Positions 28,300-39,484 of a stretch of 64,000 nt of DNA are shown here, piece by piece. The stretch lies in the NCBI GenBank assembly GCA_022009915.1, contig CP091730.1:1-64000 (forward strand). Direction: 5' to 3'. Position 1 is the stretch's first letter; every line of letters begins with the position of its first letter. The notes beneath the pieces were generated by a model. It did not search any database. It saw only the letters and a program-made list of their open reading frames with translations, and was not told where the DNA came from. A program made the position numbers and the translations under genes. The stretch is from Alistipes putredinis (GTDB taxonomy: Bacteria; Bacteroidota; Bacteroidia; Bacteroidales; Rikenellaceae).

Positions 28300-29463
28300 A
28301 TGCTCATGCTCTGTCTTTTATATGTCTCGCTTATGGGTCACGCTGCCGATTCGACGGTCGTGCTGATGCCTGACACTGCCCGCGGCAGCGGTTCGGTGCC
28401 GGTGCGCGGAGGTTTTTTTCAGGCGCCTGTACATATATTTCGACCAGTCCAACATCGACCGGACGGGGCAGAAACGTTTCGACATCAGTTTCGCGGTCGG
28501 GCCGAACTACTCGACCAACACGAAGTTCGGCCTCGGGATTCTCGCGGCGGGGCTGTACCGTATGGACCGGAGCGACACGCTGCTGTCGCCATCCGACGTA
28601 TCCGTCTTCGGCAATGTCTCGACTACGGGCTACTATCAGGTGGGCGTTGAAGGGAACACCTTTTTCCCCGGTGGACGGCATCGGCTCGGTTACGAGGTTT
28701 CGTTCTATTCGCAGCCTACCGATTTCTGGGGCATAGGCTACACGGCCGGCAGTACAGGTACGCGGCGCAGCTATACGCTCAAACAGTACAGGATGCGGGC
28801 CGACTACAAATACAACATGGGGCGGAATTGCTTCATAAGCGGCGGAGTGTCGTTTTTCAAATTCACGGCCGGACGCTCCATAGGGCGGTGGCTGCCGGCT
28901 GGGCAAAAACTGGACTATACCTACACCGGACTCGGCATCGCATTCGAGTACGACTCGCGCGACTTCATCCCCAATCCCTATCGCGGCGCCTATGTCAAAA
29001 TTCATGCGCAGGTATTTCCAGCAGGGCTCGGCTCCGCCGAGACGTTCTGCCGTTTCGGATTTTCGGCCGACTGCTACCGCCGTCTGTGGCAGGGCGGGAT
29101 TCTGGCCTGCGACCTGACTGCGGAGTTCAATGCCGGAAAGGCGGTGCCGTGGGTGATGCTCTCGGAGCTGGGCGGCTCGCGCCGCATGAGAGGATACTAC
29201 AAGGGGCGTTACAGAGACAAAAACAGCGCGGTGCTGCAAGTCGAACTCCGGCAGAAGATTTACCGCAGGCACGGGGTGGCAATGTGGGCTGCGGCGGGAA
29301 ACGTATTTCCGGACTTCAAAAGGATAGCCTTTGCGCACACGCTTCCCGAGATAGGTATAGGTTACAGATTCGAATTCAAAAAAACAGGATAAACATACGT
29401 CTTGACATGGGTGTCGGACGAAACGGAACGGGAATAAATTTCAATGTCAATGAAGCATTCTGA
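28300..29463 (+). CDS. BamA/TamA-like outer-membrane beta-barrel (surface antigen family)
   Basis: About 386 residues: signal peptide (MLMLCLLYVSLMGHAA), then only a barrel domain, no POTRA repeats. FFRRLYIYFDQSNIDRTGQK, YSTNTKFGLGILAAGLYRMD, FEYDSRDFIPNPYRGAYVKI and LGGSRRMRGYYKGRYRDKNS (the RGY-type motif of the Omp85 lid-lock) are seen. Shifts near 28418 (T-run) and 29386. A stand-alone Omp85-type barrel of this size is common in Bacteroidetes; function unknown. The 3' end overlaps the next gene by about 20 bp. Confidence 0.8.
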
Positions 29464-31185
29464 AAAGAGGACCGGCACCTCGGGGCTGGGTTTGCAGATA
29501 TGGTTCGCATGCGCGATGATCGTTCCCAACGCAATCATAGCCGCCGTGCTCGGATTCGGCTTGCGGCAGACCGTCGCAAGCCTTGCGCTCCCGCTCGGAT
29601 TCTACTGTATATGGGGCGCCCTGCTGCCTCGAAGCGGCATTATGATACTGCTCGCCCTGCCGCTTATGTTCCTCGCCGCATTCCAGCTCGTTCTGCTATA
29701 TCTGTTCGAAGACGCCGTAATATCCTCGGACATGTTCGCGAACCTCATGACCACGAGCCTGCCCGAATCCTCGGAACTGCTCGGAAACATATATCCGGCG
29801 CTCGCGTGCATAGTGTCGGTATACCTGACCCTGACAGGGACCGCGGTTTACGCTGCGGTGCGCGGAAAGCGGCTGGCCGAACCGGTGAAGAGATGGTCGG
29901 TGCTGTGCGGGGCGATGATTATGTGCACCGGCGCCGTTGCGGCGCTTTCTCTCCGCATCGGCGGCGACACCGATTTCCGCATAACTTCCGACGTATTTCC
30001 CTGCAACGTCATCTACAATCATCTGCTGAGCCGTCATCAATGGGCGAAGGTATACGATTACGACAATACCAGCTCATCGTTCGACTTTCGGGCCGAACGC
30101 GACAAACGGACCGAAGACAGGGAAATATACGTTCTCGTGGTTGGAGAATCCTCGCGGACCTTCTCGTGGGGTGCATACGGATACGGCCGCAACACCACGC
30201 CGCGTCTGGATACGACCGCCGGCGTATGCTGGTTCGGCAGCGTGCTGACGCAGAGCAACGCCACCTATAAAAAGCGTACCGCTGATGCTGTGCTGCGTCA
30301 ATGCCGGAACCTACGATTTCATGTACGGCACAAGAGGCATCGCAGAGCCTTTTCTCCGATGCAGGGTTCCGCACGGCCGCCATATCGAACCAGCCGCCCG
30401 ACGGTGCGATGATAGAGAACCTCATATCGCAGGCCGACACAACCGTGCATATGGATGCCGACGGCGACATGCACGCGGACGGCGACATGCTGCCGGTTCT
30501 GGAACGAATCGTATCCGACGGCGAAGACGACTTGTTCGTCATACTCCACATGTACGGCTCGCATTTCAATTACAGGAAGCGCTACCCCGAATCGTTTTCG
30601 CATTTCAAGCCCGACCGGTTCAGGCGTCTGGGTTGGGACGAAGCGCTGTGCGTGGTCAATGCCTACGACAACTCGGTTCTCTACACAGACTACGTGCTGT
30701 CGAGAATCATAGAGCTGCTCGCCGGCAGCGGCGCCTGCTCGGCGCTGATGTACTGTTCCGACCACGGCGAGGATTTGTTCGACGACTCGCCCAGCCGGTT
30801 TCTGCACTCCTCGTCGCATTTGTCCTACTACCAGCTGCACGTGCCGTGTTTCTGTTGGATGTCGGACAAGTATGCGGAGTGCTTCGGCGAAAAGGTTTCT
30901 GCGGCGAGGGCCAATTCCGGACTCCTCTCCTCCACCTCCGCCGTATTCCATACCGTCTCGGACATGGCGGGCATAAGCAGCCCCTATGTGAGCGAACGTT
31001 TTTCGCTCCTTTCCGGCGAGTACGACCCCTCGACCGTAAAGTACTATATAGACGACACCTATAAGGCCGTAAAATACGGCGATTCTGGCATAAACGACGA
31101 CGATATGCGCATTTTCATCAATAAAGGCATCGGTTTTTTTCGCGGTAAAAAAACATTATCTTTGTTTCTTGTCCGATTCTTTTAA
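29444..31185 (+). CDS. phosphoethanolamine transferase-like sulfatase (EptA-type)
   Basis: About 570 residues. Five N-terminal membrane helices (1-165), then a periplasmic sulfatase-fold domain: VLVVGESSRTFSWGAYGYGR with the metal Glu, LTQSNATYKSVPLML with the probable nucleophile Thr, LHMYGSHFNYRKRYP, CSDHGEDLFDDSPSRFLHSS with metal Asp/His. EptA-type enzymes add phosphoethanolamine to lipid A or glycans. Shifts near 30270-30310 (two). The end is uncertain: one extra T in the run at 31133-31139 would give a stop near 31149; otherwise the frame runs to 31185, over the truA promoter. Confidence 0.82.
31157..31164 (+). promoter_or_regulatory. -7 box of truA promoter
   Basis: TATCTTTG, consensus match, 24 bp before the truA start. 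Confidence 0.55.
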
Positions 31186-31187
31186 CG

Positions 31188-31940
31188 ATGAGATACTTCC
31201 TCTACCTCTCCTACAACGGAAAGAATTTCAACGGCTGGCAGCGTCAGCCGTCGGCTCCGTCCGTCCAGCAGGCGGTGGAGAAGGCTCTTTCGACGCTTCT
31301 GGGAACACAGACCGAAGTGACGGGCGCCGGACGCACGGACACGGGAGTGCATGCGAAATACTACGTGGCCCATTTCGATGCTCCGAGACCGGTTGCGGAG
31401 CGTGACGACTTTCTGTACCACCTCAACGCACTGACGGGTCCGGACATCGCCGTTTTCGGATTGAGGGCCGTAAGGGACGACGCGCATGCGCGTTTCGATG
31501 CCGTGAGCCGCGAATATACATACCATATAATTCCGGAAAAGAATCCGTTCCGCCGCGACACTTCGTGGCAGTATTACGTACCGTTGGATTGCGAGGCCAT
31601 GAATCTGGCGGCGGCGGTGCTTCCGCTCCACGATGATTTCACCTCTTTCGCCAAACTGAACTCCGGCAACAAGACCAACATATGCCATGTCGCAGACGCA
31701 CGGTGGAGCAGACTTGCGGACGGCGAGATGATTTTCGAGATACGTTCGGACAGATTTCTACGCAACATGATACGCGCCCTCGTCGGCACGATGGTGGACG
31801 TGGGGCGCGGAAAGATTACCGCCGAGAGGTTCGAGCAGATACTTCTCGGCCGCGACCTGTCGCTCAGTTCGGCCTCGGCTCCGGCATGCGGCCTGTTTCT
31901 GACCGACGTGCGATACCCTGACGAAATATACAAAGACTGA
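31188..31940 (+). CDS. truA: tRNA pseudouridine synthase A
   Basis: Modifies uridines 38-40 of the tRNA anticodon arm. 250 residues, frame intact. MRYFLYLSYNGKNFNGWQRQ opens the RNA-binding fold, GAGRTDTGVHAKYYVAHFD holds the catalytic Asp in the RTD motif, FRRDTSWQYYVPL and IRSDRFLRNMIRALVGTMVD are family blocks. Confidence 0.97.
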   Translation: MRYFLYLSYNGKNFNGWQRQPSAPSVQQAVEKALSTLLGTQTEVTGAGRTDTGVHAKYYVAHFDAPRPVAERDDFLYHLNALTGPDIAVFGLRAVRDDAHARFDAVSREYTYHIIPEKNPFRRDTSWQYYVPLDCEAMNLAAAVLPLHDDFTSFAKLNSGNKTNICHVADARWSRLADGEMIFEIRSDRFLRNMIRALVGTMVDVGRGKITAERFEQILLGRDLSLSSASAPACGLFLTDVRYPDEIYKD

Positions 31941-31946
31941 AAACAT

Positions 31947-33099
31947 ATGACTGAACAGAAAATTAGAGAGACATTCGAACGGCGTTTCGGCCTCGGAGCT
32001 ACTATGTACGCTTCCCCGGACGCATAAACCTTATCGGAGAGCACACCGACTATAACCTCGGTTTCGTGCTTCCGGCCGCAATCGACAAGGCCATATACGT
32101 GGCTCTGCGACCTGCTGCGGGAAAGACGTCGCGCATCTATTCGGTGGATTACGACGCGCAGATAGAGCCTCGATTTGAGCGGGAGAGCAAGCACCCGAGT
32201 GCATGTGGGGCCGATACGTTTACGGTGTGGCGCAGCAGATGAAAAAGCGCGGAGCCGAAATAGGGGCCGTGGATATGGTATTCGGAGGAGACGTTCCTCT
32301 GGGAGCCGGCCTTTCGTCGTCCGCAGCATTGGAAAGCTCGGTAGGATTCGCACTGAACGACATGTTCGGCTGCGGCTTCACGCGCGAGCAGCTGGCCCGC
32401 ATAGGGCAGATGACCGAGCACGAATACATAGGCGTGCGTTGCGGAATCATGGACCAGTTCGCCTCGCTCATGGGCCGCAAGGGCAATGCGGTGAGGCTCG
32501 ACTGCCGTTCGCTGGAATATACGCTGTTCCCGTTCGCTCCCGAGAATTGCAGCATCGTGCTGATAGATTCGATGGTCAAGCATTCGCTGGCCAGCTCGGA
32601 ATACAACGTCCGTCGGGCGCAGTGCGAGCAGGGCGTCGGCATCGTGGCCTCGCATGAAAAGGGCGTGGAAAGTCTGCGCGACGTGACAGAGAGCATGTTG
32701 GAGCGCTACAAAGGCGAAATGGAAGAGACGGTATATCGCCGCTGCAAGTACGTCATAGACGAAAACAACCGTCTGCTGCGCGGATGCGAAGCGCTCGAAG
32801 CCGGCGATTATGCCGCGTTCGGCAGATATATGTTCGCCTGCCACGCCGGTCTGAGCCGCGAATACGAGGTAAGTTGTCCCGAACTCGACTTCATCGTGGA
32901 CATAGCCCGCAGCACATCGGGGGTTCTCGGTGCGCGTATGATGGGCGGTGGATTCGGTGGCTGCGTAATAGGCATCGTCGAACAGGACCGCCGCGACGCA
33001 TACATCGGCGAGGTTACAGACAAGTTCGAACATCGTTTCGGAATGCAGCCGCGCGTGATAGACGTAGTGATAGGCGACGGAGCGCAAAAAAAAGGATAG
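31947..33099 (+). CDS. galK: galactokinase
   Basis: GHMP kinase forming galactose 1-phosphate (Leloir pathway), about 383 residues. Visible: the substrate signature PGRINLIGEHTDYN (after one missing G near 32022), the ATP loop PLGAGLSSSAALE, and GARMMGGGFGGCVIG near the C-terminus. Further shifts near 32168 and 32198. Starts 6 bp after truA; 12 bp before the GH43 gene, so galactose-containing glycan use may be linked (inference). Confidence 0.93.
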
Positions 33100-33111
33100 A
33101 TAGTCGGACGT

Positions 33112-34158
33112 ATGAAAAAACTGCTCTTTATCGCGGTATGTCTTTTGGCCGCCACAGCTTCCGAAGCGAGGGAGAATTGCAAAAAAATGTCCGGCAATCC
33201 GATTTTCGCGGGATTTTATGCCGACCCGCACGCGATGATTTACGGGCGCACGTACTGGGTCTACCCTACCACTTCCATTGCTTTCGCCGACCAGAAGTCG
33301 ATGGACTGTTTCTCGTCCGAGGATTTGGTGCACTGGACGCGCCACGAGAATATCCTTTCCTCCGAGCGTATTCCATGGATTAAGAATGCGCTGTGGGCAC
33401 CCGCAGCCATTGAAAAGGACGGTTCGTACTTCCTGTTTTTCGGCGCCAACAACATTCCGCACGGCGACAAGTTCGGCGGCATCGGCGTAGCGGTCGCCGA
33501 CAGGCCCGAGGGGCCTTACGAGGACTTGATAAGCGCTCCGCTCATAAGCGGAATCGCCAACGGCGCCCAGCCCATCGACCAGTTCGTGTTCCGCGACGAC
33601 GACGGCAAGTACTACATGTACTACGGCGGATGGGGACACTGCAACGTGGTAAAACTGCGCGACGATTTCAAGGGTGTGGAAGAGTTCGAAGCGGACGGTA
33701 TTACGTACAACGAAGGCGGCGGCACCGACCCTGCACGCGTGCGCTATCTGGAAGTTACCCCCGCCGGCGAGCCGCGGTACACCGAAGGCTCGTTCATGCT
33801 CAAACGCGGCGGCAAATACTATTTCATGTGGAGCGAGGGCAATTTCACCGACGCCACTTACAATATAGCCTATGCCATTTCCGAGAGTCCGTTCGGACCT
33901 TTCGAGCGTCACGGCACCGTGCTGCTCAAAGACGAGAACATAGGTTCCGGCGCAGGGCATCATTCGGTTGTCAATATCCCGGGAACCGACGACTGGTACC
34001 TGTTCTATCACCGCAGAGCTAGCGCCGACACTCCTGCTTTCGACCGCGAAGTGTGCGTCGAGAAGATGCACTTTGATAAAAACGGAGACATCGCCCCCGT
34101 GACGATAACCCGTCAGGGCGTCTGCCGGCGCAAAACTGAAATAAAAGGCTGTCTATAA
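33112..34158 (+). CDS. exported glycoside hydrolase family 43 protein
   Basis: 348 residues, frame intact. Signal peptide MKKLLFIAVCLLAATASEA. Five-bladed propeller enzyme: FAGFYADPHAMIYGRTYWVY gives the catalytic-base Asp, QPIDQFVFRDDDGKYYMYYG the pKa-tuning Asp, YTEGSFMLKRGGKYYFMWSE the acid Glu. GH43 enzymes remove arabinose, xylose or galactose from plant polysaccharides; the closest target cannot be told from sequence. Follows galK. Confidence 0.93.
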   Translation: MKKLLFIAVCLLAATASEARENCKKMSGNPIFAGFYADPHAMIYGRTYWVYPTTSIAFADQKSMDCFSSEDLVHWTRHENILSSERIPWIKNALWAPAAIEKDGSYFLFFGANNIPHGDKFGGIGVAVADRPEGPYEDLISAPLISGIANGAQPIDQFVFRDDDGKYYMYYGGWGHCNVVKLRDDFKGVEEFEADGITYNEGGGTDPARVRYLEVTPAGEPRYTEGSFMLKRGGKYYFMWSEGNFTDATYNIAYAISESPFGPFERHGTVLLKDENIGSGAGHHSVVNIPGTDDWYLFYHRRASADTPAFDREVCVEKMHFDKNGDIAPVTITRQGVCRRKTEIKGCL

Positions 34159-34163
34159 CTCGT

Positions 34164-34252
34164 ATGCGGGCGAATGAAAGTTTTTTGCCCGTTTTCGTAA
34201 AAAATCCATCCATTTCTATTGTTTTTTCAAAGATAGGTATTATATTTGCATT
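34164..34252 (-). repeat. 89-nt repeat, copy A (inverted to 58857-58945)
   Basis: On the minus strand this copy begins AATGCAAATATAA and ends with a 32-nt block (34164-34195) that is identical to 58914-58945. The block contains CGGGC...GCCCG and could form a hairpin. Both copies lie just downstream of a MuF-type toxin remnant. The segment here also carries two opposed promoter boxes: TATATTTG on plus (34241-34248) and TATCTTTG on minus (34228-34235). Confidence 0.75.
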
Positions 34253-34340
34253 TTGAGAAAAATAGTTCTATTTCGATATAGCCTTACGGGGTGAGGTTCG
34301 GATAGAGCGTATAAGGGGAAGCGCAAGTTTCCCCTTTTTA
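34241..34340 (+). ncRNA. candidate small RNA between GH43 and toxin remnant
   Basis: TATATTTG at 34241-34248, about 65 nt without coding sequence, then a terminator AAGGGGAA (34313-34320) with TTCCCCTT (34329-34336) and TTT. Promoter plus terminator suggest a transcript of about 80 nt; the stem could instead end transcription from the GH43 gene. Confidence 0.35.
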
Positions 34341-34395
34341 TTTATCATTTTTCCAGCACGTGAAGTGTGTCGTCTGGGAAAATCGCAATCACTTT

Positions 34396-35120
34396 TTAAT
34401 TCATGCTTTTTTTCATATTTATATCGATTCTATTGATGATATGCTCGATGTCGTCAGTCGGCGACAATGCCGTAAACCGCAAAATCGCACTGCGTGCCTG
34501 TCCTGATGCTTCGTTCAGCCTTTCCCTTATTTTGCGATTTGCTGAATTATCCAGTACCTTTATTTCATAAACAGTTCCGTCGATTATGGCGTCGGCATTC
34601 TTCTTAATGTCCGGCGGCAGCTGGCCTTCCGGATACACTCGCCGTTTCGCCTCTTCCGAATAGAGGTCCGGCAGTAATTTCATGTCCTTATATCCGTTTT
34701 CCGACAGTATCCGCAGAGTTTCGATATTCTTCACTATTTCGTCATCTGTCTGTCTGGCCGATACCTTGATAGTAGTATCGGACTTTGGAAATTTCACGTC
34801 GATATACGTTTTCTCGACTGGCAGCACATCGCTGATTTCATTGAAAGTGCGAGGTTGCATTCTCTCGAAGTACGGGTGATTGGGCGGGAACATGTGTTTC
34901 TTCTTGGCTAAATTCACCTCGAAGAGTTCGGGTATGGGCAGGGGTTTATCCATGCCGAGGCGCGTTGTGCGCTCGGAGGTCTGCACCACGGTACAGCGGC
35001 AGTTGTAGCCGTTTGGCGGGTAGTAGGTGTTCCAGAAGTCGTCGTCCACGGGGCAAAACAAAGTTCGCGCCCTGCCTTGTCAAAAGCAGCGGCAGTGCAA
35101 TGCTGAAAAATCGGGGAAAA
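34396..35120 (-). pseudogene. MuF-type polymorphic toxin remnant (C-terminal)
   Basis: C-terminal piece of a phage Mu gpF/SPP1 gp7-like head protein (CPVDDDFWNTYYPPNGYNCRCTVV, the conserved metal-like NCRC motif), fused to a variable C-terminal domain. That domain ends in PPDIKKNADAIIDGTVYEIK, LDNSANRKIRERLNEASGQA and RFTALSPTDDIEHIINRI, which resembles the nuclease domains of CdiA-CT/colicin-type toxins. MuF-toxin fusions are a known prophage-linked polymorphic toxin class. The N-terminal bulk of MuF is missing, with a shift near 35057, and no other phage gene is near. A homologous nuclease fragment lies at 58530-58775. Confidence 0.7.
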
Positions 35121-35318
35121 TCTATGTGAGGGAGGAGGCAGAGCACAAAGCCGGTACCCGACCGGCCGAGGATTCCGCCTCCGATTTATTCAATCTTTCT
35201 CTCGGCCCGAAACACCGGATGTGCTGCGTGCCCAGAGAAACCCCGCAATGTTTGTATTTGGCAACCCTCTACAATTCAAAAATCGCGCCAGCAGTCTCAC
35301 TGCCCGCTACCAAACAAA

Positions 35319-35355
35319 ATATGCGGGAACCGATTGTCGGGTCCCGCATATTTTT
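35319..35355. terminator. mutB terminator
   Basis: ATATGCGGGA (35319-35328) pairs with TCCCGCATAT (35342-35351); T-rich on both sides. It sits 15 bp beyond the mutB stop. Confidence 0.8.
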
Positions 35356-35370
35356 CACGGATACAAGCGT

Positions 35371-37514
35371 CTACTCGGCGAGCAGGATTTCAAGAATCTT
35401 GATTGCCGCCGTCGAAATCGGAGTACCGGGGCCGAAGATAGCCGCAGCTCCGTCGCGGTAGAGTTCGTCGTAGTCCTGAGCCGGAATCACACCGCCCACG
35501 ATAACAACGATATCCTCGCGTCCGAGCTTTTTAAGCTCCTCGATAATCTGAGGCACCAGCGTAAGGTGGCCGGCTGCAAGCGACGAAACGCCCACGACAT
35601 GCACATCGTTCTCTACGGCCTGCTTTGCAGCCTCGGCCGGAGTCTGGAACAGCGGGCCCATATCGACGTCGAACCCGATGTCGGCATAACCCGTAGCTAC
35701 TACTTTCGCGCCGCGGTCATGACCGTCCTGTCCGAGCCTTTGGCAATCATGATACGAGGCTGACGACCCTCTTTCTTTGCGAACTGCTCGGCCCGACTGT
35801 TTCGCCTTTTCGAATGAACTGTCTGATTTCACTTCCGAAGAATATACACCTGAAATGGAACGAATAACTGCTTTGTAACGTCCTACGACCACCTCGCAGG
35901 CATCCGAAATCTCGCCCAGCGAAGCGCGTACCTTTGGCGGCCTCGATAGCGAGTTCCAGCAGGTTGCCCTTGCCGGTCTTGACGCACTCGGTGATTGCTG
36001 CCAGAGCCTTTCTTCACAGCAGCCTCGTCGCGATTGGCACGAAGTTCTTTCAAACGTTTTATCTGAGCCTCGCGAACGGCCGTATTGTCCACGGCCAGAA
36101 TGTCGATAGGCTCCTCCTTTGCCAGACGGAACCGGTTCAGGCCCACGATAATCTCGTTGCCCGAGTCGATGTGCGCCTGCTTGCGGGCCGACGCCTCTTC
36201 GATACGCATCTTGGGGATACCGGTTTCGATAGCCTTGGCCATACCGCCGAGTTTCTCGATTTCCTGAATGTGCTCCCAAGCCTTGTGAACGATCTCGTTG
36301 GTGAGGGTTTCCACATAGTAGGAACCTGCCCAGGGATCCACTTCGCGGCAGACGTTGGTTTCCTCCTGGATGTAGATCTGGGTGTTACGGGCGATACGTG
36401 CCGAGAAGTCCGTCGGCAGGGCGATTGCCTCGTCGAGGGCGTTGGTGTGCAGCGACTGGGTATGTCCCAAAGCCGCACCCATAGCCTCGATTGCGGTACG
36501 TGCAACGTTGTTGAACGGATCCTGCTCGGTAAGCGACCAGCCCGAAGTCTGGCTGTGTGTACGCAGCGCCAGCGACTTGGGGTTCTTGGGGTTGAACTGC
36601 TTGACAATCTTGGCCCACAGCAGACGCGCCGCACGCATCTTGGCTATTTCCATGAAGTGGTTCATGCCGATGGCCCAGAAGAACGACAGACGCGGAGCGA
36701 AGGCGTCGATGTTCATGCCGGCATTGATACCTGCACGCAGGTATTCGAGTCCGTCGGCCAAAGTGTAGGCGAGCTCGATGTCGGCAGTCGCGCCGGCCTC
36801 CTGCATATGGTAGCCCGAAATGGAAATCGAGTTGAACTTGGGCATGTTCTGCGAAGTGTACTCGAAAATATCGGCGATGATTTTCATCGAAAATTCGGGC
36901 GGGTAGATATAGGTGTTACGCACCATGAACTCTTTGAGGATATCGTTCTGAATCGTACCGCTGAGCTGGTCGAGCGTACAGCCCTGTTCCAGACCCGTAA
37001 CGATGTAGAACGCAAGCACCGGAAGAACGGCGCCGTTCATGGTCATCGAGACCGACATCTTGTCCAAAGGGATGCCCTCGAAAAGCACCTTCATATCCTC
37101 CACCGAACATATCGACACGCCGGCCTTGCCCACGTCGCCCACAACTCTCGGGTGGTCTGCGTCATAGCCGCGGTGCGTCGCAAGGTCGAAGGCCACGGAA
37201 AGTCCCTTCTGGCCCGAAGCGAGGTTGCGGCGGTAGAAAGCGTTGGACTCTTCGGCCGTCGAGAATCCGGCGTACTGGCGGATTGTCCACGGACGCATTA
37301 CATACATGGTGGAATAGGGACCGCGCAGGAACGGCGCTATACCGGCGGCATAGTTCAGATGTTCCATCCCTTCGAGATCCTCGGCCGTATAGGCTCCCTT
37401 GACGGGTATCCTTTCGGCAGTCAGCCATACGTTCTCTTCGTCGCACGGCTTTTGAGCGGAGCAGCAACTCTTGGCTTCGCCCTTATATGTCAATTCTGAA
37501 AATTTAGCTCTCAT
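35371..37514 (-). CDS. mutB: methylmalonyl-CoA mutase, large (catalytic) subunit
   Basis: Interconverts succinyl-CoA and (R)-methylmalonyl-CoA with adenosylcobalamin in propionate formation or use. About 715 residues. N-terminal barrel: RPWTIRQYAGFSTAEESNAF, FDLATHRGYDADHPRVVGDV, THSQTSGWSLTEQDPFNNVA. C-terminal B12 domain: GQDGHDRGAKVVATGYADIG, with the lower-axial His in D-x-H-x-x-G, and VVIVGGVIPAQDYDEL. Frame breaks near 36005, 35930 and 35750-35800. Starts 14 bp after mutA. Confidence 0.95.
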
Positions 37515-37528
37515 GATTCTTGCCTCTT

Positions 37529-39382
37529 TTAGATACCCATTTCCTTTAAGTAGTATTTGAGCGTATCGAGAACGTTGCTCTTAACCGAGATGAAGTTCTT
37601 GATGCCCTGAGCTTCGAGCTCGGCCTGGCATGCGGGCGCACCGGCAACGACGAGTATGGCCTTGTCGCCAAGCAGTTCCTTGATTTGGGGAGCCAGCGTT
37701 GCGTAATCGTCGTCCGACGAACATACCACCACGATGTCGGCTTTCGCTTCCAAAGCGGCCTTTACGCCCTCTTCGACAGAGTGGAAGAACGTATTGTCCA
37801 CCACGCGGATACCTGCGCAGGCGAAGAAGTTACAAGAGAATTGTGCACGGGCGCGGGCCATGGCCAGCGAACCGCACGTGAGCATGAATGCCTTGGGCTG
37901 CTTGCCGCTGCGGTCCACACCCAGACGCATGGCCTCGAACGCCATGGCTCCGCGGTAGGGTTTGAGGCGGTTGCCCTCGGCCGAAGTGCGCGTAACAACC
38001 TCGGCGGAGATGTTCTCGGGCGCGACTTCGGAGAAATTCGGATACTGGTTGGCACCCAGCAGCACCTGACGGCGCGTGCTTACGGCCTTGTCCTTGGCTG
38101 CGGCGGAAGCCTCGACGCTCGAAACGATGAATCCTTCCTTGAATGCAGTGATGTAGCCGCCCTTATCCTCGACGGTCTTGAACAGAGCCCATGCCTGCTC
38201 GGCGATGTTCTTGGTGAGGTTCTCTATGTAGTACGAACCTCCGGCAGGGTCGATAACCTGATCGAAATGCGATTCGTATTTGAGAAGCAGCTGCACGTTG
38301 CGTGCTATGCGACGCGAGAAATCGTTGGGAGTCTCGTATGCGGCATCGAACGGAGTGACTTCCAGCGAATGGACACCGGCGATTGCCGCGCTCATGGCCT
38401 CGGTGGTTCCGCGAAGCATGTTCACATAAGGGTCGTAAACCGTCTGGTTCCATTTCGAGGTAACGGCATGTGCGAACATTTTGCACGAACAGCCCTTTTC
38501 CGGCGCGTAGGCCTTCACGATGTTGGCCCACAGCATGCGTGCCGCACGGAACTTGGCCATCTCCATGAAGTAGTTCGAGCTTACGGCCATGGAGAAACGA
38601 ATCGAACGCACGGCCTGATCCACGGTAAGCCCCGCGTCCATGAGACGGACGATGTACTCGTGTCCTGCGGCGAGCGTAAAGGCAAGCTCCTGAACAATGG
38701 TCGAACCGCTGTTGTGGAACTCGTGTCCGCTTACGCCGACCATGCGCACGTGCTTGTACGCGGTGGCCTTCTTGACAAGTCCCGCAATCTTCTCGAAGCA
38801 CTTGCTTCCGTCCTCGCAGCACGAGAAGGCCCCCTGCATGGAGAGTTTCTCGATAATTGGGTCGATTACGAAATTGATGCGAATCTGCTCGGCATTGACT
38901 TTCTCCTTCTCCAATTTCGCGAGCATGAGCTCTGCGACCGACGCCATGCCCTTGCCGCTGAAAGTGACCTCGATGGCAGTCAGACATACGTCTTTGAGCA
39001 GGACATCCAAATCCTCGGCCGAGAATCCCTCCTTGCATATGCACAGCCCTATGGAGTCTATGCCTGCATTCAGGACTTCAAGCATCTGCTCGTTGGCCGT
39101 TTTCGGACACGTCACGCCGATTGTCTGGTGCACTCGCCAGTGATTGCTCTTGCAGACGCCTCTTACATAGGGATACTCGCCGCTTCGAGTACCCAAAAAT
39201 TCTATACCTTCAAGGTTCTCGGCGCGGTAATACGGGCGGACGTTGAATCCTTCGTCTGTCCTCCATACCAATTTGCGCTCGTAATCAGCACCTTTAAGGT
39301 CCGTCGTTATAGCCGCCTCCCACTGTTCGGTAGACACCTCGGGGAATTCGGTAAACAACTTTTCTCTTGTGTTATTTGCCAT
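37529..39382 (-). CDS. mutA: methylmalonyl-CoA mutase, small subunit
   Basis: Structural partner of MutB; 617 residues, frame intact. MANNTREKLFTEFPEVSTEQ, VSGHEFHNSGSTIVQELAFT and FDQVIDPAGGSYYIENLTKN are family blocks; the C-terminal B12-like domain lacks the D-x-H-x-x-G motif, as is normal for the small subunit. First gene of the mutAB operon. Confidence 0.95.
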   Translation of the reverse strand: MANNTREKLFTEFPEVSTEQWEAAITTDLKGADYERKLVWRTDEGFNVRPYYRAENLEGIEFLGTRSGEYPYVRGVCKSNHWRVHQTIGVTCPKTANEQMLEVLNAGIDSIGLCICKEGFSAEDLDVLLKDVCLTAIEVTFSGKGMASVAELMLAKLEKEKVNAEQIRINFVIDPIIEKLSMQGAFSCCEDGSKCFEKIAGLVKKATAYKHVRMVGVSGHEFHNSGSTIVQELAFTLAAGHEYIVRLMDAGLTVDQAVRSIRFSMAVSSNYFMEMAKFRAARMLWANIVKAYAPEKGCSCKMFAHAVTSKWNQTVYDPYVNMLRGTTEAMSAAIAGVHSLEVTPFDAAYETPNDFSRRIARNVQLLLKYESHFDQVIDPAGGSYYIENLTKNIAEQAWALFKTVEDKGGYITAFKEGFIVSSVEASAAAKDKAVSTRRQVLLGANQYPNFSEVAPENISAEVVTRTSAEGNRLKPYRGAMAFEAMRLGVDRSGKQPKAFMLTCGSLAMARARAQFSCNFFACAGIRVVDNTFFHSVEEGVKAALEAKADIVVVCSSDDDYATLAPQIKELLGDKAILVVAGAPACQAELEAQGIKNFISVKSNVLDTLKYYLKEMGI

Positions 39383-39484
39383 AACTGATTAAAGTGATTA
39401 GTATTCTTTAAGTTTTTTTAACATGCAAAATTAGTAATTTTTTTGTAAAGCCGAGAACCTAACGGCAGAAAAAGTGTTATTTAT

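Noticed and set aside
32149..34071. 640-codon open frame antisense to galK/GH43, and similar long antisense frames at 8210-9757, 35934-37499 and 37685-39388
   Set aside because: Mirror frames of GC-biased codon use; the sense strands encode well-known proteins.
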